Shown piece after piece: positions 44,107 through 56,620 of a DNA stretch of 64,000 bases; position 1 is the first letter of the stretch, and each line of letters starts with the position of its first letter. This stretch comes from Clitopilus passeckerianus. Its lineage: Eukaryota; Basidiomycota; Agaricomycetes; Agaricales; Entolomataceae. The position numbers were made by a program, and so were the translations under genes. The stretch covers positions 396,522 to 460,521 of the forward strand of contig CALYLX010000106.1 in assembly GCA_944990035.1 (NCBI GenBank). Direction: 5' to 3'. The notes under the pieces are model-generated. The model was given only the letters and a program-made list of their open reading frames with translations. It did no database searches and was not told the origin of the DNA.

Positions 44107-47100
44107 ATGTCCTCGAGTCCAACGTCATATGCGTCGCCAGCACCGTTCGAAATGTCGTCGGAGCTTGCAAGCACGGCGCCATCTTCACCGCCGGCCACCT
44201 CTGACTACGACGACTCGGAAATGAACACGGTATGAGCAAAAAGTACTGTATTATGACATTCCCGGGAAGTTAACCCTGAGCTGCCAGAACTTTGACGAAA
44301 CGTCGGTAAAGGACGAAGAAGAAGACGAAGAGGTGCGCAGTTTTGCTTTAGCTACTCCTACCAGCTTGAAATTAATCCATGCTCGAAAATTAGGAGGGTA
44401 CCAAGAAATACGCACGACTTGAATTCTTGTTGCAGAAGTCCACAATTTATTCTCAAATCCTTAAACAAAGGATGGACGAAGACAAGGAGAAAAGGGAGGC
44501 CGAAGCCATCGCTAAAGCCAAAAGCAAAGGCAAATTCGCCGCGAAACGTGGAACTGCAAAAGGCCGCAAACGGACACGGGCACTGGTGGAGGATACCGAC
44601 GACGAGGATAATTCAGATTCAGGTCCTTCAAAACGAAAGAAAGGGGCAGTAGGCCAGTCTGAACCACAGGAGGCACAGGAATCTGCCTTTACCCAGCCGG
44701 CCCTAATTACTGGGGCAACACTGAAGCCATACCAACTGGAAGGTCTGCAGTGGATGGTCTCGCTTGACCAGAATGGAATCTCTGGAATTCTTGGTATTTG
44801 TCTGAATCTTACGCTCACGCCTGACCTATGGCTAATCTATCCGCATTCCAGCCGATGAAATGGGTCTAGGAAAGGTCAGTAAATGTGTATTACTCAGCTG
44901 CTTGACGAAGTTCTAATTGTCTTCCAGACCTTGCAAACAATTGCTTTCAGCGCGTACCTTCGAGAACAACATAACACAAAACCTTTCCTGGTGGTCTGTC
45001 CTCTCAGTGTCCTTCACAATTGGGCTGATGAGTACAAACGATTTGCCCCCAAAGTACGTGAACATGCTACCATTATTGTCACCGATAACTCACCTCTTCT
45101 GCAGATTCCAGTCTGCGTGTATCACGGCTCTCCAGCCGAGCGTGCCGAATTGCGTCGCACAGTCATGGCCCTGCCCCATGAAAAGGAGGTTCACAAGCAC
45201 AAATCCAACGCTAAAGGCAAAGGCAAAGGAAGAGCCAGCTCTTCCAAGAAAGCCTCGAGCTCCAAATCAGGAGGCCGATTCAAGAATTCGAAGGCAATCA
45301 AAGCGGAGGAATCGGAAGAAGAAGAGGAGGAAGTGGATGAGATGGCGAAGTTCCCTGTCGTTGTCACCACCTACGAGATGATCATTAAAGACCGTGCTCA
45401 TCTTGAGAAATACAATTGGGGTTATATCGTTGTGGATGAGGGACATAGGTTGAAGAACTTGAACTGCAAGCTCATCAAGGAGATCAAGAAGTACACAAGT
45501 GCCGGAAGGATGCTACTGACTGGTACCCCATTGCATGTTCGTCCCTCGTCCTCTCCTGCCCCGCCGCCAAGCTAATGACAACCTTCAACAGAACAACCTC
45601 GCAGAACTCTGGTCTCTGCTGAACTTCATACTCCCCGACATCTTCAACGATGTCGACTCATTCCAAGAATGGTTCAATCTCCCAACCATGGAGACCAGTC
45701 TTGGCAATGAACGATCCTCGCAGGTCATTATGTCCTTGCATGCAATTCTCAAACCGTTCCTTCTTCGTCGCCTCAAAGCAGATGTCGCGATCGACTTACC
45801 TCCGAAGAAGGAATACGTGCTATACGCACCTCTTAGTATTCAGCAACGCGAGACGTACAACCATGTCCTGGAGGGTACACTCCGGTTATACCTGATTGGT
45901 GACAAGCCGTCGAAAGAGGCACCGGTGTCTCCGAAGAGGGCTAAGACTGATGACGATGGCGAGGTTCATGACAGCCCCAGGAAGCTCCGAAGAAGGAAGG
46001 GAAAGAAAAGCTATAACGTCGATGGGGATGATGACAAGTATTTCGAGATGCTCGAGAGTGGAGAGGTCGGCGAGAGGGGTGTTCGTGTCGGGGAAAAGAA
46101 TGACCAAGCTGAACTCGAACGGCTGGGTAAGGAGCACAAATATAAGGCGACCTGTAAGTTATTTCATTTCTTCAACTTTCAGTTATTTCTTATACGTTTC
46201 CGCAGTGAAGCAAGTCAATAATATGAAGCTCCAGAATATCGTTATGCAGCTTCGCAAAGTCTGCTCACACCCTTACCTATTCGACTGGCCGCTGGATCCA
46301 GTTACGCTTCAGCCTGTTCTCAATGAGGATTTAGTCAACGCCAGTGGAAAGATGATGGTGCTCGATCGCTTGCTGCGGGCACTGTTCGACAAGGGCCACA
46401 AAGTACTCTTGTTCAGTCAATTCACAACGATGCTAGATCTCATCGAGGTATGTTCTTTCCTCAGAAACTGTTGATTTAAATTGACGTTGGCCATCTGTTC
46501 ACAGGATTGGGCGGTTGAACTCATGGGCTGGAAGATCTGCCGTATAGACGGCTCTACAGCACCCCTAGACCGTCGCGAGCAGATGGAGATATTCCAGAAC
46601 GGTGGCGACTCTCCTGACGCACCGCGTCTCTTCTTGTTATCCACCCGAGCAGGTGGCTTGGGTATCAATCTGACTGCAGCTGATACAGTCATTTTCTACG
46701 ACCAAGACTGGGTAGGTCACATTTCTGCTTAGTGTCCCGGTCGGCTCTCTGACCGCTCTTGCTAGAACCCACAAATGGATGTACAAGCCCAGGATCGGGC
46801 ACATAGAATCGGGCAAACGAGGCCTGTGTTAATCTTCAGGCTCGTCAGCGCCCATACCATAGAGACCAAGATCATGCAAAGGGCTACAGAGAAGAGGAAG
46901 CTTGAGGCCCTTGTCATTGCCAAAGGTCCGTTGCCTTCCCACCTCAACCTGCGACTTCTATCTCATACTTCGTGTAGGCAAGTTCCAAATGCCAGCGGCT
47001 GCCCCCGCAGCCCCAGGAACGACCGCGGCCAACAGGAAAGAAACCATGGCTGAAATGGCGGCTTCTCTGCTGAAGCTCGAAGGCGAAAAGATCAACGTCG

Positions 47101-47366
47101 TCCCAAACACCGCTGAGGGCAAAGCTGGTGTCATTAGTGACGAGGAGCTGGAGATGCTATTGGACAGACGGCCAGAGGTCTTCAGTGACAGAGGAAAGGG
47201 ATGGACGTCGACTGGCCAAGTTGACAAGAAAGACGTGGTTGGGGCTGTTGCGAACGACGAAGCTGTCGTTGGCAAACGAGCTGCGTTCGCAGTCTATGAA
47301 GCCCCTGTTGATACTGGAAACGACGCGCTCGCCAGCATGCTTGGGGAGAAAGTAGAAGTGGAGTAA
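44107..47366 (+). CDS. LSH: LSH/HELLS-type SNF2 chromatin remodeller
   Basis: Exons 44107-44229, 44288-44332, 44394-44793, 44852-44874, 44928-45053, 45105-45536, 45592-46153, 46206-46447, 46505-46711, 46766-46925 and 46978-47366 give 902 aa. It is a DNA-dependent ATPase of the SNF2 superfamily. Visible motifs: [12 protein letters not shown] (Q/I), ADEMGLGKT (Walker A, spread over exons 4-5), [10 protein letters not shown] (DEGH in place of DEAH), [15 protein letters not shown] (III, His in place of Gln), [34 protein letters not shown] and [11 protein letters not shown] (VI). The insert between lobes is charged ([13 protein letters not shown]). The LSH/IRC5 branch is favoured by the short N-terminus and [14 protein letters not shown]. 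In animals and plants it aids DNA methylation, and in Neurospora (MUS-30) genome stability. It converges with TOM70. Confidence 0.88.
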
Positions 47367-47619
47367 TTTCTCAGTCAATGTAATAGAATCTAATATGCTC
47401 ATCTGTATGTAATTTTTGGAGTATAATGTTGTTGTATACCCGGTATAATAATGTTTTCTTAATCTTCACGCTTGCTATCAATCCAGTTGGAACTGCCGCC
47501 CAACAATGAACATTATAATTCAGGGGTGGGGTGAAATATAACAAAGATAATTATTAGCGTAAAAGTTCGAGTCTATTTTCATCATCCTCGCCCTCCTCAT
47601 CTCATCTCCGCATCTCCTC

Positions 47620-49932
47620 TCAAATACCCTGCGCAAGCGCAGTAAGCTGAGCAGCCATATCCGGATAATGCTTCAAAAACTCGACTTGCGACGCCGACGC
47701 ATATCGATAAGTCAGTGCATTCACCAGCTCCGGTTCGCTCCTTGCCAAATCCGCCTGCCTGTCGAACATCTCCACCGCTCTCTCAATCTTGCTCTGCTGC
47801 AAGCTGAGCTGGGCGAGCGTGGCGACGGCGGCTTCGCATTCGGGGTCGATGCGGAGGGCTTCGTTGCAGCAGCGCTCGGCGGCGCCGATGTCTTGTTTCC
47901 ATTGGTACAGGGCGAGACCTTTGTTGACGAGGGGGAGGACGTTGGGTGGGTTTCTAAGGGAGAGAAGGGAGGTGAGTAAATGGGAAGACTGGTGGGAATG
48001 AGGGAGCTTACTTGGCCTTCTCCTGCTCAACCGCCTTCTCGAACTTGTCGACGGCATCCTCAAAGCGTTTCTGGTCCAAGAGGAGTTCACCGCTATTCAG
48101 AAGAGGCGTGTTAGCAACCGCCTCGGTATGATCGGGGGGAAAGTGAACGCACTAGTAGTTATAAGGCTCGCTGCGCTCGGGGAACGCCTTCAGTGTTCTC
48201 CTGAAGGTAGCAATACTGCTCGCCAAGCTGCCAGCCTTGTACTGTGCAACGGCAAGCTGGATGTGCGAGAACACGAATTTATCATCAAGCTCAGTTGACT
48301 TGGTGTAGTTGTCAGCAGCTTGGTCGAATTCGTTCATGATGAACAGGACTATATCGCAAAACCACGTGTTAGTCCATAATTATGGTGGTGGGACAGAAGA
48401 TAGGAGAATTATACCTTGTCCACGGTGGTAGTAGATATCCGGGTCGTTAGCGTTTTCCTTGATAGCTTGCTCGAAACAATCGAATGCCTTCTGGGGATCA
48501 CCCTGCTCCATGTGAACCGAAGCGATCTTCACCAAGCTTTGGGTGAACGAAGGGACGAGGTCGATGGATTCCTGGAGGTCGGTCTTGGCACCTTCGATGT
48601 CGCCGATGAGGAACCTAGTAATACAAAGCTCAGTTACAATTCATCCTCAACGACAGAAGGCAGGAATTCACTTGAATGTTCCTCGGAGGTTGAGCGCCTC
48701 CGCCTGGCCTTCCTTCCATGAGATACCCTGAGCAATGGCCTCATTGACGAGGGTGACGGCGTGAGGGTAATCTGGGGCGTCTAGAGCCTGCAAGGAAAGG
48801 AGCAGCGTCTGGTCTCCCTGTGTTGGGTTTTCAGGGAGAGCTGGGTGGGCACCTGGTTGCATGTGATAAACACACATTCCCAAAAGCGTACGAAAGTGAG
48901 ACGCGACTTACGGGGCCGGAAAGCAGCAAAGTAGGCAGAGATAAAGGTGTAGGAAGGCAAGCGTGGCTCGCGCTCTGCGAGAATTTCTGCGGCACGGATG
49001 GTGGCGAGTTTGTTCAGCACGCGTTCAACGGCGGTGGCAGTTTGTTGGTTGCTGAATTTGTCCAGGATGGTTGCTGCTGTGTAATCTACGCAAACAGATA
49101 TCAGCAAAGGATGAAAAAACCAGTCAGGAATGCATACCCCGGAGTGCGTCATCGTACTTCTCAAGGGCTTCAAGTGCAGTTGCACGGCGGTTGAGAGCCT
49201 TGATGTATTTGTTGTCAAGTTTGAGTGCATCATCACAGTCCTCGATAACCTTATCGTGTTGAGGAGGTGACATATTCACGTAACCTATTTGTTATGAGCA
49301 ACCCGGACAAAGACGTTCTTAGCAAGACAACTCACATGCAGCACGATTGCTGTAGTACACCGGCTCAGGTTTGGGTGATACCTGGATGGCACGGGTGTAG
49401 AAAACAGCAGCTTGAGCAAATTTACGCTCCTTGTAGGAAGCATTCCCTCGCTCTTTTAGTGACGCAGCCTCCTTTGTGCGTTCCTGTCATAGACACGTCA
49501 GGTGAGACGAATCCCCTCGCGCAGGATATACACACCTCTTCCGACATGGCAGCAATAGCCTCTGTTGTCAGTGGTAGGTCTGTACATAGTTACTGTTAGT
49601 ATGTTGTTCTATGACCGTGCAAAGACGCGAAACTGACCATCAACAGCCGTCTTTGGTGGTACGACCTCCTCCAAGATAGGACCGTCATCATCCTTCACAG
49701 TCTTCTTCTTTGAGCCTTTCGACTTCTTCTTTCCCTTCTTTCCAGCAGCTCCCTTCTCGGCATCAGAGTCTGACGGAGGTCTTGACGAAGACGACGTCGA
49801 GGCATAGTAAGCGACACCTCCAGCAGCAATGACGGCAGCAGCCGTGGCAATGAGCACTGCACGTTTGTTCTCTGCGACGAAGTTCTGGACTCGGTCAACG
49901 AAGGTGATGGTCGCTGTGTCTTCCGACGACAT
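47620..49932 (-). CDS. TOM70: Mitochondrial import receptor TOM70
   Basis: Ten exons: 49638-49932, 49536-49579, 49483-49336, 49284-49138, 49085-48912, 48852-48672, 48614-48415, 48348-48153, 48092-48012 and 47953-47620, giving 599 aa. It is an outer-membrane receptor that takes hydrophobic carrier precursors from Hsp70/Hsp90. The N-terminal anchor is [20 protein letters not shown], followed by a charged linker ([15 protein letters not shown]). TPRs begin with [20 protein letters not shown] and [28 protein letters not shown] (clamp type) and continue to the end through [13 protein letters not shown] and [14 protein letters not shown]. The length matches yeast TOM70 (about 617). The 3' end is 253 bp from LSH. 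Confidence 0.9.
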
Positions 49933-50098
49933 TTTGAACGATGAGGATAGTGTGAAAAGGAAACTGAGCTACAGGTGAGAGCCGTCACGGTGGCGTCAAA
50001 CTCGGCACGCCCACCAAAATTTGGCGTGGCCGACCCGTGGGAAAATACCATGTCATCGGTCATTTTCGCTGACTCCCGTACAGGGCTCAATATTTTGG

Positions 50099-52183
50099 TT
50101 ACAAAATTGGTGGTACTACTGGTGTTTGCTTCCAATACTCAAAGTCAGCAGGCTCTAGGATAGGTTGTCCATTTCCTGTGCTGTAAACTCCAAATGAAGT
50201 TCCTTTGAACGCAAAGCCACTGGAAGGAAGGGAGAGCAAAGAATTAGAGATGGCAAAGCTCGGTCAAGGCGAAAGAACATACCCAGCAGGAGGAACAGTC
50301 AGCGCAGCAGTATCAATTGTAGCAGGGAGGGTGAACCCCGCATCGTCACCCTCTGCATATCCCAGAGTATACGACGTTGAATTACCAACAATCTTGAACC
50401 TAACCGGCTGATCCTTCGTCTTGAGAGCAACCTGGGTCACCTGTCCAAAATCCCAATCAGCTCTCCGTCCAAAGTCGCAAACATTCAATCTCACCGTCGT
50501 CACAGTCGCATTCGCACTCGTCAACGCCCAAGGCCCCACCTGCTGCGCCTGCACAATCGTCCTAACCCTAACAAACCTCCCCCCATCTCCGCCAGTTACC
50601 CCAATCTCATTATGCAAAAAGTCCCCATAATAGATGGACACCCCTGCCTCCGTCAAGTTCGAGCTCGGTGTAAAATGCAGTTTCGTCTCGAACGTCTCCT
50701 CGTAGGCGGTTTGCTTCCTCAGGATCAGGGCAGAGCTGTCCCTATCTCCAGGAGCGTATGAATTCCCCAAGACGCGGAGGAACCCGGGTTTGGAGGTTAG
50801 GGAATAGAATGGCTTGTATGGCGTTCGGATGAAGTAGAACGAGCCATCCAACGTATGGGAATCGAAGTTGTTGGTATAGTTAACCAAAGGACTCTTATCC
50901 TGCAATACGCCAGGCAGATGTTCGCCGAGCGGCGTCCCGTCATTGAACACCGGCCATCCTTCCTTCCAAGTGACAGGAAAGAGAAACGTTTCCCTCCCAA
51001 GCTGCTGGTGGCTAAAGTTGCCTGCTTGGGGACGAGTACCCAAAGCGACGCCCCACCATTTGCCGTCGGGCGCTTGAACGATGTCGGCGTGGCCTGTAGA
51101 TTGAACTGGTAAGGAGGCGTTGGCGCCGTTGAAGAGGATTGGGTTGGCGGGGTTGTTTTCCCAGGGACCTGAAGGAGAGGGACCGCGCTGGATGGTGGCT
51201 CGGTGTGGGGGGCCTGTTCCTCCTGCAAACACAAAGAGTAGGCGTTAGTGGAAGCACAAAGATGGGAGTCGGAGAAAGTACCTTCAGCAATTAAGAGGTA
51301 GTACGTGTTGTTTATATGATACACATGTGGGCCTTCTGGTCTTGCGCTTGCGTCGTTCGGGAGTATTCCGCTAAAAATGAGGGAAGCGGGTGTTACTGAG
51401 TTTCCGGTGCTGATGTCGATCTTGCTTTGGTATATACCTGAGAAGGAAAGGCCGGAATCAATACAAGCCTGTTCGAGTAGACTAAAGAGGCTTACCGTAG
51501 ATTTTGTCCTTTGCGTTGTTGATGCCGCACCAGGTGACATACACGTCCCCATTCTTGTCCCAGAACAATTCTGCGTCATATCCCAAGAAATCTGAGAGTG
51601 CATGTTAGAATATTCAATATGCCATTGGTTATGAGAAAGACAGACCGAAATAAACTGGTTCACTCCAATCATTGGCAAAGATATTGCGGGTCTTGACGTA
51701 GAACGACCGAGGGAACAGTCTCAGCTCCGCTATAGCACACTTAAACGTCAGACACGAGCACGCCATAAAATATGCCACTCACAAGTATAAACATAACGCG
51801 CCGTCGTGACGAGATAATACCAGCCATTGTGATACCTCAAAGCAGGTGCCCAAATCCCAGCATCCGAAGGTGTACCAAACATAGCCAACTGAGAAGCGCG
51901 TGTTAAGCCATGCCCAATGAGTTTCCAGTCAACTAGATTTTTGCTGTGATAGATTGGGTGTCCAGGGAAATAATCGAAGGTAGAAGTTGCGATGAAGTAG
52001 TCCGAACCGACGCGGAGGATGCTTGGGTCTGGGTTCCATCCTGGGAGGATTGGGTTTATGAGAGCACTGGTGGGGTTTATAACTGTGAACGTGGGTCGGT
52101 TAGAATAATACGTGGGTTGAACTTGCAACTGACTCACCGACACAAAGTCCAACTAGGCCGCCTATAACGCCTAGAAACTTCAT
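50099..52183 (-). CDS. Glycoside hydrolase family 43 (xylosidase/arabinosidase)
   Basis: Exons 52138-52183, 51783-52082, 51646-51729, 51496-51591, 51282-51437, 50283-51222 and 50099-50219 give 580 aa. Exon 1 is a signal peptide (MKFLGVIGGLVGLC). The five-bladed propeller shows LPGWNPDPSILRV (catalytic base Asp), DAGIWAPALRYHNGWYYL (pKa-modulating Asp) and RPEGPHVY (acid Glu). APDGKWWGVALGTRP and a C-terminal beta-sandwich (DGSFYFIRTPYKPFYSLTSK, then GVYSTGNG and ADFEYW) match the two-domain GH43 type that cleaves xylo- or arabino-oligosaccharides. The first donor after GTC leaves one base, so exon 2 starts mid-codon. It is secreted and likely used on plant cell wall. The 5' end is head-to-head with an F-box-like gene. 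Confidence 0.88.
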
Positions 52184-52499
52184 GGTTCAGGCCGCGGCGA
52201 CCTAGGAGACCTTTAAATCGGCCATTTACACCGTTTTCGTCAGAGTTATATAGGCGTTGAGCATACTCCTTTCAACAGCGACCGGCTGCTGGTTCCCATC
52301 ATCAGATGACTGTTCGAGGAGTAAAGAAAAGCAAAGGAGCGGGCCTGCTCAAGGCAGCGGCCCGCCACAAAGCCAATTGTGGGAACTTTGTCTAAAAGGG
52401 GAGGGTACTGCCACAGGGGTAAGTAACTCCCAAAAGGAGTTAAGTGCCAACTTGGACATTGCATTCATTCTGTCACTTGAATCTTCATCCATAACCGTC
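52184..52499. promoter_or_regulatory. Shared promoter of GH43 and F-box-like gene 1
   Basis: The 316 bp between two divergent genes must hold both promoters. A TTATATAGG box at 52245-52253 is 60 bp before the GH43 start and could serve it. Co-regulation is not shown. Confidence 0.4.
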
Positions 52500-54122
52500 A
52501 TGAGCTGCTATCAGTGCAGTCGAGAGCTCGTAGGGCAGGTTAGGATTACCGTAAATTATAGCTAGTGAACGCTCACTCTCCATTGAAAGGACGAGAGGTC
52601 AGCGGGGATCTGCCGATTGTGCTCATTTGATGCACCATATCGTCATCTGCTGAGAACCAACACCATCCCATCGAGCTCGGAACGAGCAGTTATAACGGAA
52701 CAACTACTCCAGCAGAAAACAGAGCTCTCGGATATCAACCGAGAAGTCGCAAATCTCAAGGATCGGCTGCGCAGACTCGAGCTGGAGCAGGCAATCCGAT
52801 GGAAGCGCTTACAACTCTACGAATCTGCTGCTTCCCCCGTTCGGTATCTTCCTGATGATATTTGGGGTACCATCTTTGAGGATCTCATCTTCGAAGACGA
52901 CTCCAAACGGATCAGACTTACACTCATGCAAGTATGTTCGAGATGGCGCAATTTCATCTTGAACACACCCATCTTCTGGAACAACATCGTTGTTGATTAT
53001 AGTGCCAGCTGGGCCGCTGCAAAGAAAGCCTTCGCCAGTACTGGAAACACTATGCCACTCAACGTTACATTTGACTTGGATACAAGGAAGTCATTTGACG
53101 ACCTCTACGAATTCCCGGCCTTCGACTGGATGCGCGATTACATCGGACGCACCCAGACACTCATCGTAGCGTATGAAGTCCCTTCCATGCCATGGGGGAA
53201 TGAATTCACTATACTTTACTCGATTATCTTCCGCCACCTCTCCGGAGACCAGCTCCCCTTCTACGTGTCTAGGCGGGCGTGGAACGAGGTGATCAATGCC
53301 CCATTACTACGCCGGGCCACCTTCGAGGATGTCGCCTTTCCGCTAGATTACCCAATCCCCTGGCAGCAACTCACACACCTCACCATAAGACACTCGGACC
53401 ATATTGACGCCAACCCCATCATCCAAACGTTGGCTCTCACGGCGCAGTCACTAGAGAATTTAGCGCTTGACCTCGCCTCGTCCGATTATCTTGAACCTCC
53501 AGTCCCTCATTCCGAACATGTTATATTTCAACGTTTGACCCGCCTAGAGGTTAGCCTACGCTCGGACGCTGACTTCCGTTGGTTGCTTGATGCCTTAACT
53601 ACTCCAGTGCTAAACTACATCGCTCTGGGACGAGTCGGAGCCAGCGTATGGGCCGAGAGGGTCAAAGCTCTCGTTCAGCGTTCCTCAGCTCCTCTTCGAA
53701 TAGCGCATCTGATTGACAACGATTACGCTACTCTCAAGATATACCAGTTGAACCCCGGCGATATCATCGCCATCTCAATCGCCATTCTTTCCAACCTACC
53801 TTCTGTATCCACCATCAAAGTGGATACAAATAGGATATACGCCAACACCCTCGTCAAAGCCCTGGAAGCCTATTCGTTTACGAATCCGACCAGATATTTC
53901 AAGACGGCCTATCAGCGCTCGCACATCGATGACCAGAAGCTTGACGCCTTCACGAACGAGGAGAGGGTCAAGGCCGCCTCACGCGAACCTGCGGTTGTTC
54001 TCGCTCGTTCTGACAAGCCTATCACTAATGTTACCAAAGTGGAGAAATATAGGGCTCTGCGGATGAGTACGGCGGATGATCAAGGACAGTCGGAGGTCCA
54101 GAGGATCGATATTTACCTGTGA
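52500..54122 (+). CDS. F-box-like protein 1 (CxxC, coiled coil)
   Basis: Exons 52500-52538 and 52590-54122. Exon 1 codes MSCYQCSRELVGQ, whose CxxC and size match exon 1 of the decayed neighbour, which supports this start though the second exon alone is open. A second cysteine pair (ICRLCSF) follows. Then comes a coiled coil (EQLLQQKTELSDINREVANL) and the F-box-like core YLPDDIWGTIFEDLIF and RLTLMQVCSRWRNFILNTP. The remainder (~350 aa) resembles degenerate leucine-rich repeats and ends in VQRIDIYL. Agaricomycetes have hundreds of such genes; they are thought to bind SKP1 and pick ubiquitylation targets, but most have no known substrate. Confidence 0.75.
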
Positions 54123-54346
54123 CTTTAGTGGACCTAGGATAGACATGACTTTCTCCGGCTCATATGACTCCCATATAAATACCATGTTGCGCTACATTAT
54201 TCCGTTTCAGAGAAGTTTGATGAATCAGGTCGATGTGCTAAATTCTGGACGTCTAAAATCAAAGGGGATAAAAGATGTTAGTAATGTATGATACGGGTTC
54301 ACCAGATGCCATTCATCACAGTAACACATTTCTCTCCCCAACCACC

Positions 54347-56103
54347 ATGAAGTGTGAAGCATGTCAACTCGAATTGACACTTCAGGTGAGAGAAAACTTG
54401 AGCAAACTCTTGTCCACGCTCTGACATCCACGTTGCACCGCAAAGTCCTCGCCAGACCAAATTAACACGATTGGCACGGCATTCAAACACCTCCTCAAAA
54501 CCAACGATGTACCGTTGGAGTCCGACCTGCCTCATTTTCGGCGGGAGATCGAGCAGCAGAGCAGGGAACTTATCGATGCAGAGAACAAAATAAGTCTGCT
54601 AAAATCGCACTTATCATCGCTGAAAATCAAACGGGACAACAGAAAGGAGCGTCTGCAAGCTTACAAGTCATTCGTTTCCGTGGCTCGTCGAGTTCCAGCC
54701 GATATATGGATCAAGATTTTCCAGTCAGTCCTTCATGTCGATGAGCATCCTAAGAATGCAAGACTCAGTCTTTTGGTCACATGCCGCTGGTGGCAGACAA
54801 TCATACAAGACTGACCAATATTTTGGACCAACATTCATATCAATGATGGAAATTGGGAACAAGCGGGGCTTTTCGCTCACGTAGGCACAACGGCCCCTCT
54901 CATCATATCACTTTCTCTACTCTCCGGGCCATCCAGTGGTAGCAGGTCGCCGAAGTGGCTACTGGATTACATCCCGCGAATTTAATTCCTTCATATACAT
55001 AGTCGGATCCCCACACAGCTATGGTCCATTCCATTTCCACAACTGGAATGTATTACCATTAACGGTGGAAACGGAGAGGATACCAACCTTCTTGAAGCTG
55101 CGGGTTCAGGCTTAAGAATCACGGCGCCACACCTACGAAAAGCAACGTTGGAATATGTGCCTTCACCATTCAGTCTCCCGATGCCATGGGAGCAGCTTAC
55201 AACAATCAAAATCAAGACTTCATCCTGGTCAGAGAATTGGGGCCACTTTCTTGGCGGCCAGGTTTTTGCACCTGTTGCCATTACTTGGAGAACTTCACCC
55301 TGGAAACCCGATCCTACCATCCTTGGCACGCCCTAAACGCTAGAGGGGGCCCCGTAACGGATTATCCAAAGCTGAAGTTTCTCCATCTTAACCTCTCTGG
55401 AAGCATAGAAGCGCCAGATCTACTCGATGTTATGGCTGCTCCCCGACTCGAGCATATTGTATTGGCTCGGGTCCAGCCTAGTGTTTGGCTCCAGAACTTC
55501 AGAGCATTCACCGAGCGCTCCTCGTTGCGACTTAAATCCATGCACAGCAGCCTGCATACCAGCACCGACATGCAGGGTAATGTGGGCCTGAGTTATGATC
55601 ATGGTTTCTTTGGGGGCCGGCCCCCCGGTCTCTCCTCAAGCGAGGCCAGCCTGGTCATAGCATCAGTGCTATCCCATTCTCCGGGGGTAGATACGATAAT
55701 AATCGACACGACACATCGATACTCTATTCAGCCTCTGGTCAAGGCATTCGGCTTCCCTCCCTTTACCGATCAGTTCCAAGGAATCGGGGCAGTTTGCTAC
55801 CGCTCGGAATCGGAGGAACAATGCTTGCTGGACTCCCAGCGGGAAAAAGCTTTGGTAGCCCGCACCTTCCGTGAGCCTGCGATTGTTCTAGCTTGCTCCG
55901 GCCAACCTATCCCCTATTCCGAACATGCAGGCTCTTATCAGGAGTTCCAGGATAGCACCGACACAATATTCTCGTCGCCTGGCATCCATAGGGTCGATAT
56001 ATATCTTCGGTTTATACGAGAAACTCGGGGTTTCTCAATCCCACCACTTGTATACCTTCACTTTACCTTCCTTTCTCATTCATATCAAGACGGAATTCAG
56101 TAG
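54347..56103 (+). pseudogene. Decayed F-box-like paralogue 2
   Basis: Exon 1 (54347-54385) codes MKCEACQLELTLQ and exon 2 opens at 54446, mirroring gene 1. The coiled coil (QQSRELIDAENKISLLKSHL) and the F-box-like VARRVPADIWIKIFQ are intact. Then an in-frame TGA at 54812 falls between TIIQD and PIFWTNIHIN, where gene 1 has IFWNNIVV. Another stop follows near 54984, and frames change near 55190-55350. The distal part, 55350-56000, is open and aligns in order with gene 1: MAAPRLEHIVLARVQPSVW, FREPAIVLA, IHRVDIYL. So this is a recent tandem duplicate that has lost its reading frame. Confidence 0.8.
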
Positions 56104-56620
56104 TGGTTTTCAATGAATGTATCGGGCAATAGTCTTTCATACAATTTGCAGCCTAAGGTTCCTGGTGTTACTGAGAGTAAGTGGGGTTTTCGTTTAGGAT
56201 GTAGATGTCGTTGCTGGGGCGGTAGTGTTATTGACTTCCCAATGGTGCTAACGAGCTCTCAATGAAGGAACGACACTCTGGCATTGCAAGAAGAATCATA
56301 CAGTACCGACAACTCTAGAATCGTATAAAAAGCATGCAATGGCCAGGAAATTCAACACTAAAAAGGGCCAAGCAACTAGACAACAGACAACGACTATTGT
56401 CATCACCGATCTCGAGAAGGAAAAAACCTGCGTAAAAGAGTACTAAACGATGGTAACGACAGGCATAGTCAAATACATAAGTAAAGGGAAAGCATGTACA
56501 GACAACAACGGCGGTGGCAGCAGAAAGGCAAAGGAAAAACCACATGTATGGACGGAAAAAATGCAGGTTCTGGTACGTGATGGAAGAGCATATATAGTAC
56601 GAAGAAGAACGGGATGTCAA
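56104..56620. other. Intergenic between convergent genes
   Basis: It contains AT-rich 3' sequence of the F-box pseudogene and the F-box gene on the minus strand. No gene. Confidence 0.5.

Noticed and set aside
52617..54122. An F-box-like gene starting at 52617 as a single exon
   Set aside because: The frame has only TTG there. A spliced CxxC first exon identical in layout to the neighbour's gives a proper ATG.
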